Shown here one piece after another: positions 31,793 through 41,325 of a stretch of DNA of 64,000 nucleotides; position 1 is the first letter of the stretch; every line of letters begins with the position of its first letter. The notes beneath the pieces are model-generated. The model was not told where the DNA came from, searched no databases, and was given only the letters and a program-made list of their open reading frames with translations. The stretch is taken from positions 620,001 to 684,000 of the forward strand of contig CM060497.1 in NCBI GenBank assembly GCA_030544225.1, given 5' to 3'. This stretch comes from Skeletonema marinoi (lineage: Eukaryota; Bacillariophyta; Thalassiosirophyceae; Thalassiosirales; Thalassiosiraceae). The translations under genes and the position numbers were made by a program.

Positions 31793-32376
31793 CAGCTAGC
31801 AGCAATGTTACTGGGTTGCTGCAGTTATTGTCTTGTCATGATGTTCATCAGATGCGTATAATTTGTACTATGTGCAAGTCAACGATTCAATGACGCTTAA
31901 AAATGTCTAGATGTTGTTTGCAGACTACAAAGAAGAGGTTGTAAAAGATTGGATGATAACAGCATTCATGACACGGGCCCTACAAAGAGCGCTGCAAAGT
32001 AAATAACTTTATATCTAGAGAGTCCCACTTAACAAGCCGATGCTGAATAACATACCATCATTCTTCTTTTGATACAATGAAAAATATTCATGGCTGGCAC
32101 CATGCAGCCGAGTGCATGCCCTCTTCACAGTCGGTGAAAGGGAAGTGCGTGGGAGAAAGTCCTTTTCTCCGAACCCGGAGGAACTTACGGACACGCTGAC
32201 GCTTAGCATACGTCACACGCACTGTGTGGATCAGGTACGCTTTCTTTTGTGACTTGAGGACATCTCTATGCAGGATTTGAACCAGAAACTGCATAGAAAA
32301 CGTTGTCATCGGCTGGTTGTGGTGTTGTCGGCATTTTTTACACAGCCTTCACCAACGCAATGAAGTGATCTGCACG
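31793..32376. other. Intergenic region upstream of the HSF gene
   Basis: About 580 bp with no gene. A stretch on the minus strand (GGTTCAAATCC near 32270) resembles a tRNA T-arm, but no paired stems around it support a tRNA. Confidence 0.4.
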
Positions 32377-33489
32377 ATGTTGCATTCTACGACATCATCA
32401 TCTCGATCTCACAGCGCCGAAGGCGGTGATTCTATCGGTCTGTCGACGACAACTCTTGCATTTGACTGGGCGGCGGCTCGACAGACTACTGACGTTCTCC
32501 GCTATGGCCAAATGGAAATGCATCCTGACACTGCCACTGCCGCCGCGGCCGGAGATATAGACATCTCCTCCATCGCTCTCCCATCGTCCTCCTATGCTAC
32601 ATCGTCCCTTGGCGTTGCCGACAATAACCTTCGCCCGAAGCGGTGTCGTAAAGGCCCTCAGAAGTTACCTGGGAAAACAGCTACAAATAAGGAGCGTCAC
32701 TTTGTCCAGCACAACTATCACGACCTCTTGAATGAGCCCGATAGCATGAGTAATGAAAATGAATCGTCAAGGCTCTCCGATGATTCGTTTCCGATGATAC
32801 TCCATCGCATGCTAGATGAAGTCGAGAAAGAAGGATTCGCCCACGTCATCTCATGGCAACCACATGGAAGAGCATTCATCATCCGGGACGCTTCCCTCTT
32901 CTCACGAATCATTATGCCCAAGTACTTCCCAAAATGCAAGAAAATAACAAGCATTCAGCGTCAATTCTTCCGGTTGAGGACGTCTTACGACAACCGGAGA
33001 CTTCGGCTGCAGCGGTCCTTAAGAATCTACGGCTTTGAAAAGCTAACTCGTGATGGCCCTGACCAGGGTGCCTACTACCACGAGGCATTTCTCCGAGGAA
33101 GGCCGGAACTAACCTCAAGGAGAATGGTTCGAAAGAGAGTCAAGGGAACAGGACACAAAGCTTGTAGTAACCCAGATGCTGAGCCAGACTTTTACTCGTC
33201 AATGCCATTTGTGACTGTGGAAGGCAGTAGTAGTAAGAGTGAGAATGAAACACATAGTCAAGCATTCACCGCTCCTACATTGGATGAAATACTATCTTCT
33301 CTCACAAGTGAAGAGTCTGATCAGGGAGGACAAGTGCAGCCACTGTTTTCCTCCTCGCAACAAATGCTTCAAGGCTACAGCACACCTTCGTTTCAGGCTC
33401 ATGAACAGACAAGATCTGCTGCTCAAGAAATTGACGATGAGCCGATAGACTTGTTTCACTTTGACTGGGGTGACGGCGAAATATGGTAG
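32377..33489 (+). CDS. Heat shock factor-type transcription factor
   Basis: Single exon, 370 residues from the first ATG (MLHSTTSSS); the frame upstream has no ATG. Residues about 137-235 are an HSF DNA-binding domain: SFPMILHRMLDEVEKEGF, ISWQPHGRAFIIRD, a PKYFPKCKKITSIQRQFFRL recognition-helix equivalent, YGFEKLTRDGPDQGAYYHEAFLRG. The domain has the typical Phe/Tyr-rich end. No clear leucine-zipper oligomerisation domain follows, as in many diatom HSFs, a family that is greatly expanded in these algae. The C-terminus is acidic and ends in a W-containing HFDWGDGEIW segment that could activate transcription. It would act in the nucleus; its targets are unknown. Confidence 0.92.
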   Translation: MLHSTTSSSRSHSAEGGDSIGLSTTTLAFDWAAARQTTDVLRYGQMEMHPDTATAAAAGDIDISSIALPSSSYATSSLGVADNNLRPKRCRKGPQKLPGKTATNKERHFVQHNYHDLLNEPDSMSNENESSRLSDDSFPMILHRMLDEVEKEGFAHVISWQPHGRAFIIRDASLFSRIIMPKYFPKCKKITSIQRQFFRLRTSYDNRRLRLQRSLRIYGFEKLTRDGPDQGAYYHEAFLRGRPELTSRRMVRKRVKGTGHKACSNPDAEPDFYSSMPFVTVEGSSSKSENETHSQAFTAPTLDEILSSLTSEESDQGGQVQPLFSSSQQMLQGYSTPSFQAHEQTRSAAQEIDDEPIDLFHFDWGDGEIW

Positions 33490-33628
33490 GCAGTGTATAG
33501 ATTTGAGTTGTACATCAATTAGTGATATCTTAAATACTCAAGTAGTTGCTGATATTTCTTGACGAACCTTTTCTTGAGAGCAATACAATGAGCAATCATT
33601 ATCAAGTTCCTAATCAAAATAGATCTTT

Positions 33629-34243
33629 TCATTCAAAGAAGCTGACATCTTCAAAGACCTCCTCAAGACCGTACTTCACGTCAACAATCTCGCGCTTATC
33701 TTTTCCTTCTTTCTTCTCTTCACCGCCACGACGGCGGTGAAATATCTTATCATTCAATCGTTTGAACATGACCACGTCCTCCAAGTCAACATCCTCTGAC
33801 TCCTTCTTGGTGGACACGTTTGTCACAACTTTGTCATCATTGTTGTGATAGAGAGAATGGAAGAAATGGTCTTCTTCTTCGTAGTCATTGTCCGCCCATT
33901 TCTTCTTGGTTGAAGTGGATTTGACATTGACCACTACTTCTTCTTTGCCTTCTTTTTCAGTGTCCTTGATATGCCCATAGGAATACGCTATGTTGGAGAG
34001 TGCTCGAGGATAGATACTGCTAGTATGATGACTGAGTTGTCCTCCGCGGATGCTGGATAGAGGGTAGTAGGTGCACATCGCACATCGAGAGCAAATGAAC
34101 CAATAAGTGAAGTTGTCAAGAACAAAGTTCTGTCAGGAGCAAATTCAACTGTAAGTGACCTACCTTGCAAACCAACCAGGATGGCCAGAGAGGACGACTG
34201 GTGGGAGGGTGAGAAGGAGAATGAATACAACGTAGTTGAGCAT
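33629..34243 (-). CDS. Small secreted acidic/basic protein, unknown
   Basis: Two exons, 34243-34164 and 34052-33629, split by a 111-bp intron (GTAGGT…CCAG, phase 2), give 167 residues. Exon 1 encodes a clean signal peptide (MLNYVVFILLLTLPPVVLSG). The mature part is rich in K, E, D and V with no recognised domain or cysteine pattern. An alternative acceptor 21 bp further in would remove seven residues. It is divergent from the COP9 subunit gene, with about 270 bp between the start codons. Confidence 0.65.
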
Positions 34244-34514
34244 GATTGATGTTATATGCTGTGTTCTTAGTTTTATGGCATGTTTTCAAGCGAATGGTGC
34301 AATGCACATCACATAGAGGATTTGAGAACTCCGATGTCACAAGTATCTAGTCCGGATACGATGACCGGACGATATTCCCGTCAGTTGTCCGATAAAACCA
34401 AAAATATCCAAAACCCAAAACAAGCGGAGAGCATACAATGGCGAGAGCTGGTAAGTAGGCGATTCCAAAGCACCATTAGAGCAAACAACCAAGCAAAGCA
34501 AAGCAAAAGTGACC

Positions 34515-36206
34515 ATGTCAGACTCCGAAGACTACGAATACGAATACGATGAATCCGACCAAGAAGCCATGGACGCCGGCAGCGGCGGGGGCGACGAAGA
34601 CGCCTCCTTTGAATACACCGATGATGAGGATAATCAAAACAACGACGAGGGCGAGGTAGCCCTGGAAAATGCCTACTACAATGCCAAGGGGGAGCGTGAT
34701 TCGGGTGAGATAGATGAGGCTAGGGAGACGTTTGAGAGTGTGGTTCGTATGGAGGTGGAGCAGAATAAAAAGGAGGTGGGGGTGGCTACTGATGATGATG
34801 ATGATGATGATGCCATGGATGTAGAGGCCACTACTTCTAAATTATTGGCTCCATTGAAATTTCATGGACCGTGGAGTTACAAGGCCGTCAAACAATTGGT
34901 CAAACTTCACCTAAGGTCATTGAACTGCGACTCCGCTGTCAAAGATTACGAACGTCTCCTCCGTATAGCCAGCTCCCCCGACGCAAAGATTAGTCCCAAT
35001 GCCGTGGAAAAGGGGGTCAACAACATGTTGGATCGGGTTGCCAGTCTCATCAATAATAGTAGCGGTAGTAGTAATTCCGACGCATCATCACAGCAGGAAG
35101 CTTTGGCACAAAGCATTTATGATTTGACATTGAAGGCATTCCATCCCACTACCGGAATTGCTCCCAATGAACGATTGTGGTTCAAGACCAACCTCAAGTA
35201 TGGTCAGCTGTTGTATGAAATGAATGAGACGGCAAAGTTACAATTGGTGATTAGGGACTTGCTCATCAGCTCCGGGCAACCCACTGATATCTTAGAGGGG
35301 ACAACCACCTCTTCTTCTTCATCTGCCATGATGACCGACAGTACCTCCACCGGAGGAACACACGTTATGGAAATCGCCGCACTTCAAATCCAACTCTACT
35401 CCCGTCTCAAGGACACCAAAAAGCTTCGTGCGGCATATCATAGAGCCATGTCAGTTCGAGGGGGCATTCCCCACCCTCGTACTCTTGCCCTCATCCAAGA
35501 ACTGGGTGGGAAGATGCACATGAGTCAAAGGAATTTTGATGAGGCTTCACAGGCATTTTTTCAGGCATTCAAATCCTACGATGAGGCTGGAGACCGTAGT
35601 CGATTGAGGTGTTTGAAATATTTGGTCATGGCGAGTATGCTGCATGCTAGTTCCATCAACCCGTTTGATTCTCACGAGGCGCGTGCCCACAGAGATGATC
35701 CTGAGATTGTTGCCATGACTAATCTAGTTCAGGCATTTCACAATGATGACATCAAATCTTTTGAAAAGATTCTGAATAAGAATGAGGGGCGGATCATGGA
35801 TGATGAATTTGTGAGGGAGCATGTGGCTGATTTGTTGCGTACAATTCGAACACAGGTGATTATGAGGACTATTGGACCATACACCAAGATTCGTTTGGCG
35901 AAGATATCCAAGAGTCTCAATGGAATTCCGGTTGAGGACGTAGAGAGCTTGCTTGTATCATTGATTTTGGATCGAAAGTTGAATGGCCGTATTGATCAAG
36001 TTGGTGGAGTTTTGGTCAAACAAGCCCAAGGTGCTGCTGACACTGGACCTGCTTCTTCGGATAAAAATGCTGGTAAACAAGTTGATGTTGGCAGTGTTGA
36101 GTCTAGGAATACGGCATCCATTCAGCGGCTCGTTAGGGCACTTGAGCATCTGACTGACGCAGTGGCCAACGTTGGACCAAAGACTTCCTCATTCCAACAA
36201 CTCTGA
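34515..36206 (+). CDS. CSN2: COP9 signalosome complex subunit 2
   Basis: Single exon, 563 residues from MSDSEDYEYEY. The acidic N-terminus and helical TPR-like repeats are followed by a C-terminal PCI winged-helix domain. Diagnostic blocks are NAYYNAKG, LWFKTNLKYGQLLYEM, a strand ending YDEAGDRSRLRCLKYLVMA, then ASMLHASSINPFDSHEA and YTKIRLAKISKSLNGIPVEDVE. It is a structural subunit of the COP9 signalosome, which removes NEDD8 from cullins and so controls cullin-RING ubiquitin ligases in the nucleus. Length is a little above the usual ~440 residues because of acidic and Ser-rich inserts (DDDDDDD near residue 95, GSSNSDASS). Confidence 0.92.
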   Translation: MSDSEDYEYEYDESDQEAMDAGSGGGDEDASFEYTDDEDNQNNDEGEVALENAYYNAKGERDSGEIDEARETFESVVRMEVEQNKKEVGVATDDDDDDDAMDVEATTSKLLAPLKFHGPWSYKAVKQLVKLHLRSLNCDSAVKDYERLLRIASSPDAKISPNAVEKGVNNMLDRVASLINNSSGSSNSDASSQQEALAQSIYDLTLKAFHPTTGIAPNERLWFKTNLKYGQLLYEMNETAKLQLVIRDLLISSGQPTDILEGTTTSSSSSAMMTDSTSTGGTHVMEIAALQIQLYSRLKDTKKLRAAYHRAMSVRGGIPHPRTLALIQELGGKMHMSQRNFDEASQAFFQAFKSYDEAGDRSRLRCLKYLVMASMLHASSINPFDSHEARAHRDDPEIVAMTNLVQAFHNDDIKSFEKILNKNEGRIMDDEFVREHVADLLRTIRTQVIMRTIGPYTKIRLAKISKSLNGIPVEDVESLLVSLILDRKLNGRIDQVGGVLVKQAQGAADTGPASSDKNAGKQVDVGSVESRNTASIQRLVRALEHLTDAVANVGPKTSSFQQL

Positions 36207-36306
36207 GCTGAGAAGGTTTGTGTTTGTTGTCTACACATCTTTCACCAAAATAACTATTCATAAAAGCGATATCAATTTGATCAAGTCATTATAATTATTG
36301 CATCCC

Positions 36307-38964
36307 TTACAACTTATAAGAACTAGATGATCCTCCTTCCTGTGTCTTGGCTCTCTTCTTTGCCCGTCCGTCTCCATCGCCCCCCTGAACCATGCTCTCA
36401 ACATTCTCCTGCATCTTCTGGAAAAACTTGGCACTAGTTTGATATTCCTTCCCGGCGGCGGCCTCATCTTGCAACCCTTGGTTATCCCTGGCATCAATGA
36501 CTTTTCCAGAAGCTCGAGCCATCTGTAACTCTTCACGCAACTTGCGTTTCTCGTAAGGGTTGTTAAGGCCGAGGCCTGGCTGCAGTTTCGAGATGAGTTT
36601 CTCATCGGCTTCTTTTTGCTTCCTAGCCTTGCGTCGGGATGATTTCTTGGCATTGCGAAGACGCTTTCTTTCTGTCTGGTCCATCTCTGATTCTCCCTTC
36701 AGCACACTTGCGCGTCCCTTTCCAGCACCATAAACTTCTTCTGGTGCCACTCCTCTGCTCTTGCTCATGTGCAACGGTAGCACCTCTTCCATCGCGATAG
36801 CGGGTACGTCCTCACGATTCTGTACATCGGCCTCATCTGCAACTGGTCGGGGAGCAAAGTGATAGTTGGACAATGCGTCCAGATGAGAACATAAGTTGGC
36901 AAATAACTTCTTCATTTCCTCTTTAGCTGCATCTTCCTCTGTTTCCTTTTCGTGGGCGTCACGATCGAAGCCTGTCGACTTCTTTAGATATTCACGCTCA
37001 TACAGCTCACCCAATCCCAACTTTGATTTTTCTTGGCTGACTTCGGGAGCTTCTCCGCCACGTTTGCTTGCACCGATATCGGGCAACTCGCGTGGAACGA
37101 CGTCATCCCAGTCTTCCTCAATGATCCTCTTCTTTATTATCTCCTCGATGTCAGCTGTGTGCCCGGCAGTGATGATAGGTGGAGGTTTGAATGCAACCTC
37201 GAATTCAGGAGTGGAATCGAGCAAAGAGTCGGAGGGACGATTGGTTCCTTTAGCTTCTCCCAACATTTTCCATGGCTTCTCGGCCATCATTTCTTCTTCA
37301 ATACGAAGGGTTTGCTCTTCGAGCTTCTTTGATTTGATGTTATGCGTCGATTGCGTCATATCTGGTTCATCATCATCTTCCTCCTCCTCCATGTCGCCCT
37401 CGGAATCTTCTCCATCTTCATCATCAGAAGCTTCTTCTTCGGCATTATCGCCGTCGCTTTCAATATCATCTTCTTCGCCACCATCCTTCCAATCCAAACC
37501 ATCTTCTGCAAACTCGTCATTCCAAGAATCATCATCATCAAATTTCATGACATTTGACTTGCTCTTGTCCTTCTTACCCTTGCTGACATTATTCTGTTGC
37601 TCCTTGTATCTCTTGATTAGTTTTTTATCCGGCTTTCCAAAGAAGTCAGCTGCAGTCATTTCTTCAGGGTCTTCGTCATCGCTATCGTTGTCATCGTCAT
37701 ACAGCTGATACAAAACATCCACTTCATCGTCGGCACGATATTTCCTTCGACGAACTGAGTTGGGTTCATATCGCTTCGTAAGATCTTCTTCTTCTTCTTC
37801 AAATTCATCGTCAAAGCCTTCGTCATCATCCGATCCTTTGCCTGCCCTATCTCTCACATGAGGCAACACTTTTTCATTCTTGTCGTCTTCAGGTAACTCC
37901 TGCCCATAAGCGACATCAGGCAAAAACTCCTCTTCTTCGTCGGCAAATGCTTCCATCTCATGTAGATCAAAGAAACCATCACGCATTTCTTCTCGTGTAG
38001 GGTCTATTGCTTCTTCTTCTGCAGCCTTGGCCCTTATTGCGGCGAGCTTTTGCTGCTTGTCAATGCTGGCACTTTCTTGTTCGACATTATCATCGTCATC
38101 ATCATCGCTCATGTCTTCCATTGCCCTCTCCATACGCTCTCGAATACGTCGTGCATCACTATCCTCGTCTGAATCTGCACCTTGATCTTCTTCTTCTTCG
38201 TCGTCCTCATAATCATTACCAAAGTTTGAAGCAGCACTTCCTTCATCACTATCATCATCATCCTCACTTTCACTGGCCATACCATCACCTTCCTCATCAC
38301 TATCCATTGCACCAACCTCCAACAACTGAATCAAATCATCTGGACCATACTTTTTGTCATCGTTGCTCGATCGTTTGACAAGTTTCTTCAGATTCTTCTT
38401 CAACCGTGACATGAGTGCAGTATTTTGCAAATCTACTTGACCCCAGATAGTTTCTGCGTCTATTCCTGCATCATCATCATCATCGGCTTGAGTTTCACCA
38501 ACGTAAAGAGAAGCCAATCCAGACAATGTGCATGGTTCGCCATTATCATCATCATTCACTTTCTCCTCGTCTTCTTCTGAGAACGCAGGATCATCTTCTC
38601 TAAGCTTTTGATCTTTCTGAATAGCTTTCAACTCTTCTTCCGCATGTGCCAAATGCTCAATGTATCGAAACAGCTGCTGTGATATTGTCACCAGTCCTAC
38701 CCTCGCATTAGTAGCGGAAGCGTCCTTATTTAGCAACGACGTGAGCAACTCTTCTGGTTTGGATACTAGTGGCAATAAATGATCAGATAAGGCAGATTGT
38801 GTGTTGTTCCACATCTTTTCGGATTTGGAGGTGAGATTGGCATCATCGGCATCATGTGATGCATCACCATCGTTGTATGAGGCAATATCGGTGGCAATGG
38901 GCTCGTCGGCATCAGCAGCGATACCAGCTGCAGCTGCCTTGCTCCTCCTTGTTCTTCTCGGCAT
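36307..38964 (-). CDS. MPP10: U3 snoRNP protein MPP10
   Basis: Single exon, 885 residues. Highly acidic low-complexity central region (residues about 120-590). The conserved Mpp10 C-terminal half is clear: TADFFGKPDKK, KPWKMLGEAKGTNRPSDSLL, FEVAFKPPPIITAGHTADIE, IIEEDWDDVVPRELPD, KLGLGELYEREYLKKSTGF, LDALSNYHFAPRPV and a basic RKRLRNAKKSSRRKARKQK tail. MPP10 is a scaffold of the U3 snoRNP (with Imp3 and Imp4) in early 18S rRNA processing in the nucleolus. Many acidic repeats are also seen in other Mpp10 proteins, here longer than usual. It is convergent with the CSN2 gene, only 100 bp apart. Confidence 0.93.
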   Translation of the reverse strand: MPRRTRRSKAAAAGIAADADEPIATDIASYNDGDASHDADDANLTSKSEKMWNNTQSALSDHLLPLVSKPEELLTSLLNKDASATNARVGLVTISQQLFRYIEHLAHAEEELKAIQKDQKLREDDPAFSEEDEEKVNDDDNGEPCTLSGLASLYVGETQADDDDDAGIDAETIWGQVDLQNTALMSRLKKNLKKLVKRSSNDDKKYGPDDLIQLLEVGAMDSDEEGDGMASESEDDDDSDEGSAASNFGNDYEDDEEEEDQGADSDEDSDARRIRERMERAMEDMSDDDDDDNVEQESASIDKQQKLAAIRAKAAEEEAIDPTREEMRDGFFDLHEMEAFADEEEEFLPDVAYGQELPEDDKNEKVLPHVRDRAGKGSDDDEGFDDEFEEEEEDLTKRYEPNSVRRRKYRADDEVDVLYQLYDDDNDSDDEDPEEMTAADFFGKPDKKLIKRYKEQQNNVSKGKKDKSKSNVMKFDDDDSWNDEFAEDGLDWKDGGEEDDIESDGDNAEEEASDDEDGEDSEGDMEEEEDDDEPDMTQSTHNIKSKKLEEQTLRIEEEMMAEKPWKMLGEAKGTNRPSDSLLDSTPEFEVAFKPPPIITAGHTADIEEIIKKRIIEEDWDDVVPRELPDIGASKRGGEAPEVSQEKSKLGLGELYEREYLKKSTGFDRDAHEKETEEDAAKEEMKKLFANLCSHLDALSNYHFAPRPVADEADVQNREDVPAIAMEEVLPLHMSKSRGVAPEEVYGAGKGRASVLKGESEMDQTERKRLRNAKKSSRRKARKQKEADEKLISKLQPGLGLNNPYEKRKLREELQMARASGKVIDARDNQGLQDEAAAGKEYQTSAKFFQKMQENVESMVQGGDGDGRAKKRAKTQEGGSSSSYKL

Positions 38965-39246
38965 GGTGATGATATGCTGTTATGCTAGTGTGAGGTAACA
39001 GATCGTCATGCACAAGAATGATGATGGGTCTTCAATCACCTGCCGCGTGCCGGCGGAGCGCCTTGTTTTTGTTCTTTCGGATTGGTGGTGGCATGGTCTG
39101 TCTGCACGTAAAAGAGAAGAGAGAAGGGAGAGACGGAGTTTTGGCTCGGGTTTATTTGTCAAGTGATGCTGCAAAGAACCGATGTCGATGTAGTATCTTC
39201 AGGGAAAGTAGAACGAACAGTATGGTAGCGAGTTAACTTCAAGCTT

Positions 39247-39783
39247 TTATTGTTTATATACGAGATTTCTTTGCTTCAAAGGAAGAAGAATCGAAGTCAA
39301 CTGTACTGGATTTTCTGCTTGCTCGCTCTCTTTTTGAGTCCAAGCAAAGCCCCGATGGGTCAAGATTGCTGCTGAGACAGATGATTGCGGATACTCCTCT
39401 AAAAGACGTTGTCTGTAAAACAAACTCTGCTTTGTAACATGCTTTGTTGCATGTTTAGCCTTGGCTTCGACGACGACAAGTCCCCCTTGACCACTTGCAA
39501 AGACAGCATCTCCTCGTCCCATCATATTACTCGGAGACCACTCGTATAAGAATAAGTATGGGAATGATTCGATTTCAGTGTTATGTTGCTGTAATAAGGT
39601 CGCGAGCAGCTTGCATTCGGCTTTGTTGGGTACTCCATGACTGAAGAAATACTTTGCCCTCTTTCTGGCCTCTTCATCTTGTTTTAGCAACTTTTCACTG
39701 TCCCATAGAACAGACTGTGCTGGTAGCGATGGAATCGCACTTCTATTTAATTGGTATAGCTTGTGAACTTGACTTCTAATCAT
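39247..39783 (-). CDS. PD-(D/E)XK nuclease-like small protein
   Basis: About 178 residues from the ATG at 39783 (MIRSQVHKLY); the frame is open upstream but has no ATG there. The core MMGRGDAVFASGQGGLVVVEAKAK has the spacing of the PD-(D/E)XK catalytic motif: an Asp at the end of one strand and Glu-x-Lys in the next. It is preceded by the helix ECKLLATLLQ and followed by KQSLFYRQRLLEEYP and a strand AAILTHRG. Many nucleases and non-catalytic relatives share this fold. The gene is unassigned; substrate and activity are unknown. Confidence 0.6.
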   Translation of the reverse strand: MIRSQVHKLYQLNRSAIPSLPAQSVLWDSEKLLKQDEEARKRAKYFFSHGVPNKAECKLLATLLQQHNTEIESFPYLFLYEWSPSNMMGRGDAVFASGQGGLVVVEAKAKHATKHVTKQSLFYRQRLLEEYPQSSVSAAILTHRGFAWTQKESEQAENPVQLTSILLPLKQRNLVYKQ

Positions 39784-40342
39784 TTGATGAAAGAGCGGAA
39801 ATTCTATTTGTTTCAATGTGAGTAAGATTTAGTGAGGTACGACGATGAGGCTGTGATGGAGCGGTAGCTTTGGTGAGTCTTGCTTGCGCTCTCCTCTGCA
39901 TCAAGCTTCGCTCAATTGCGCGAGTGGATTAGACCTTACAGAATAAGGCTCTCGTTGCATGTCCAGTTAGTCTGCTGAGGCGCGAAAGAACCGCCAAAGT
40001 AAAGTATGTACATACATCGACCGAGTAGCAAAGGTTCCAGGTAAGAAAACAAAGAACAACACTTGCACTATGTTGGGTAATTAGTAGAATTTAGCCCCAA
40101 CCTCAAATGTTTATATGATTGAAAGAGGCTAGGTTTTGGAACGTAGCGTCTTTTGTCAACGTGTCAAACTGACTCTACAAGTCAAAGTTCATAATGAAAG
40201 ATAGTGCTCCACGTTGTCGACTACCCAATGTCGTCCCTCTTGGTTACATACCAAAAGCAATAGTATTTTTGCCACTGGCTGCTTGTTTTGTTTGTCGCGT
40301 CTAATAATTTCCATTGCACACACTCAACGCCCAATTAAGAAC
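39784..40342. other. Intergenic region upstream of the PD-(D/E)XK-like gene
   Basis: About 560 bp. No ORF or RNA gene is supported. It includes the FCP gene's 3' flank. Confidence 0.4.
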
Positions 40343-41060
40343 TTAGAATCCAGGTGGCACAGGGCATGATCCAGGAAGAAGGTGGTTCGAGACAAGTCCA
40401 GCAATTCCAATCATGGCAAGACGAGCGTTCTTAAGTTCCTTCAACTTAAGCTCCTCTTGCTTAGCGGCATCCTCAGGCCAAAGCTTAAGGTAGTCAACAG
40501 CTGGCGCAGCTCCTCCAAGGAAGGACTTTCCAGACATTTCCTGGTTGTACTTCCAAGACTCGAAGACACCGCAGATAACGATAAATTGAGCCCACCATTG
40601 AGGATCGGCCTGAAGAATGGCATCGATGGGATCAGTGGTGGTAACGTCTGTGGAGTCGAAGGTTCCGAAGATTTTGGGGAAGAACCATCCGACGGTGGCG
40701 AGCATGGCGGAGCGACCATTGGAGAGTTCGGCTCTACGGGCCCAGTCGGCTGGGACGTAGTCACTGAGGCCACAGGGGTCCCACTGTGCGTTAGAAAACG
40801 AAATAAATTCGACAACATCCAGCGTGAGCATTGAATAAAGCGAATGACAGAGACGATAATTAAAATGCACACCAACCACTGCAATTGATCAGAAAAATCG
40901 ACCACACAACACATACCACTTTTCCGCCAACCTCATTACTGACACCAGCCATGGAGTCAAGCTCCTTGGCATAGCTGAGGGAAGATTCCACCCTGGCGAC
41001 AGGGGCGGGAGCAAAGGCAGCGGCAGAGCCGACGAGGGTGGCGATGATGGCGGTCTTCAT
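40343..41060 (-). CDS. Fucoxanthin-chlorophyll a/c binding (FCP/LHC) protein
   Basis: Two exons, 41060-40917 and 40783-40343, with a 133-bp phase-0 intron, give 194 residues. The N-terminus is a classic diatom bipartite presequence: signal peptide MKTAIIATLVGSAAA followed by FAPAP. The LHC fold is present: helix 1 with RRAELSNGRSAMLA (Glu-Asn-Arg chlorophyll ligands), a middle helix near ADPQWWAQFIVICGVFESW, and helix 3 with KELKNARLAMIGIAG. The protein sits in the thylakoid and harvests light for photosystems. The subfamily (Lhcf, Lhcr or other) is not resolved. It is divergent from the VHL/dioxygenase gene, with about 265 bp between starts. Confidence 0.92.
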
Positions 41061-41325
41061 GGTTGTTTTGGTGTGTACGGCGGCAGAGTTAGTAACAGTG
41101 GTGTAGTGCGTGTTGTGGTTGAAGATCAATCTTTGGTCCCTTTTGCTGTAACTCCCAAGTAGTGGAATTGTGTACATACTCCTCTAGTGTACCTTTTTAG
41201 GTGTTATCATAAATAAGAGTAGAAGTGATGGGATATGTAGGTAGATCGGCCTTCGGTTCGGATTAAAAAAATGATGGTATTGTAGCTGGTCGGTGTGCTG
41301 GTAGCCATAAAATAAGGTGTTGTAG

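Noticed and set aside
32015-32285. Possible tRNA or small RNA (GGTTCAAATCC on the minus strand)
   Set aside because: The flanking bases do not pair into T, anticodon and acceptor stems.
36896-37708. 270-codon plus-strand ORF opposite MPP10
   Set aside because: It is a serine-rich shadow of the acidic repeats on the minus strand.
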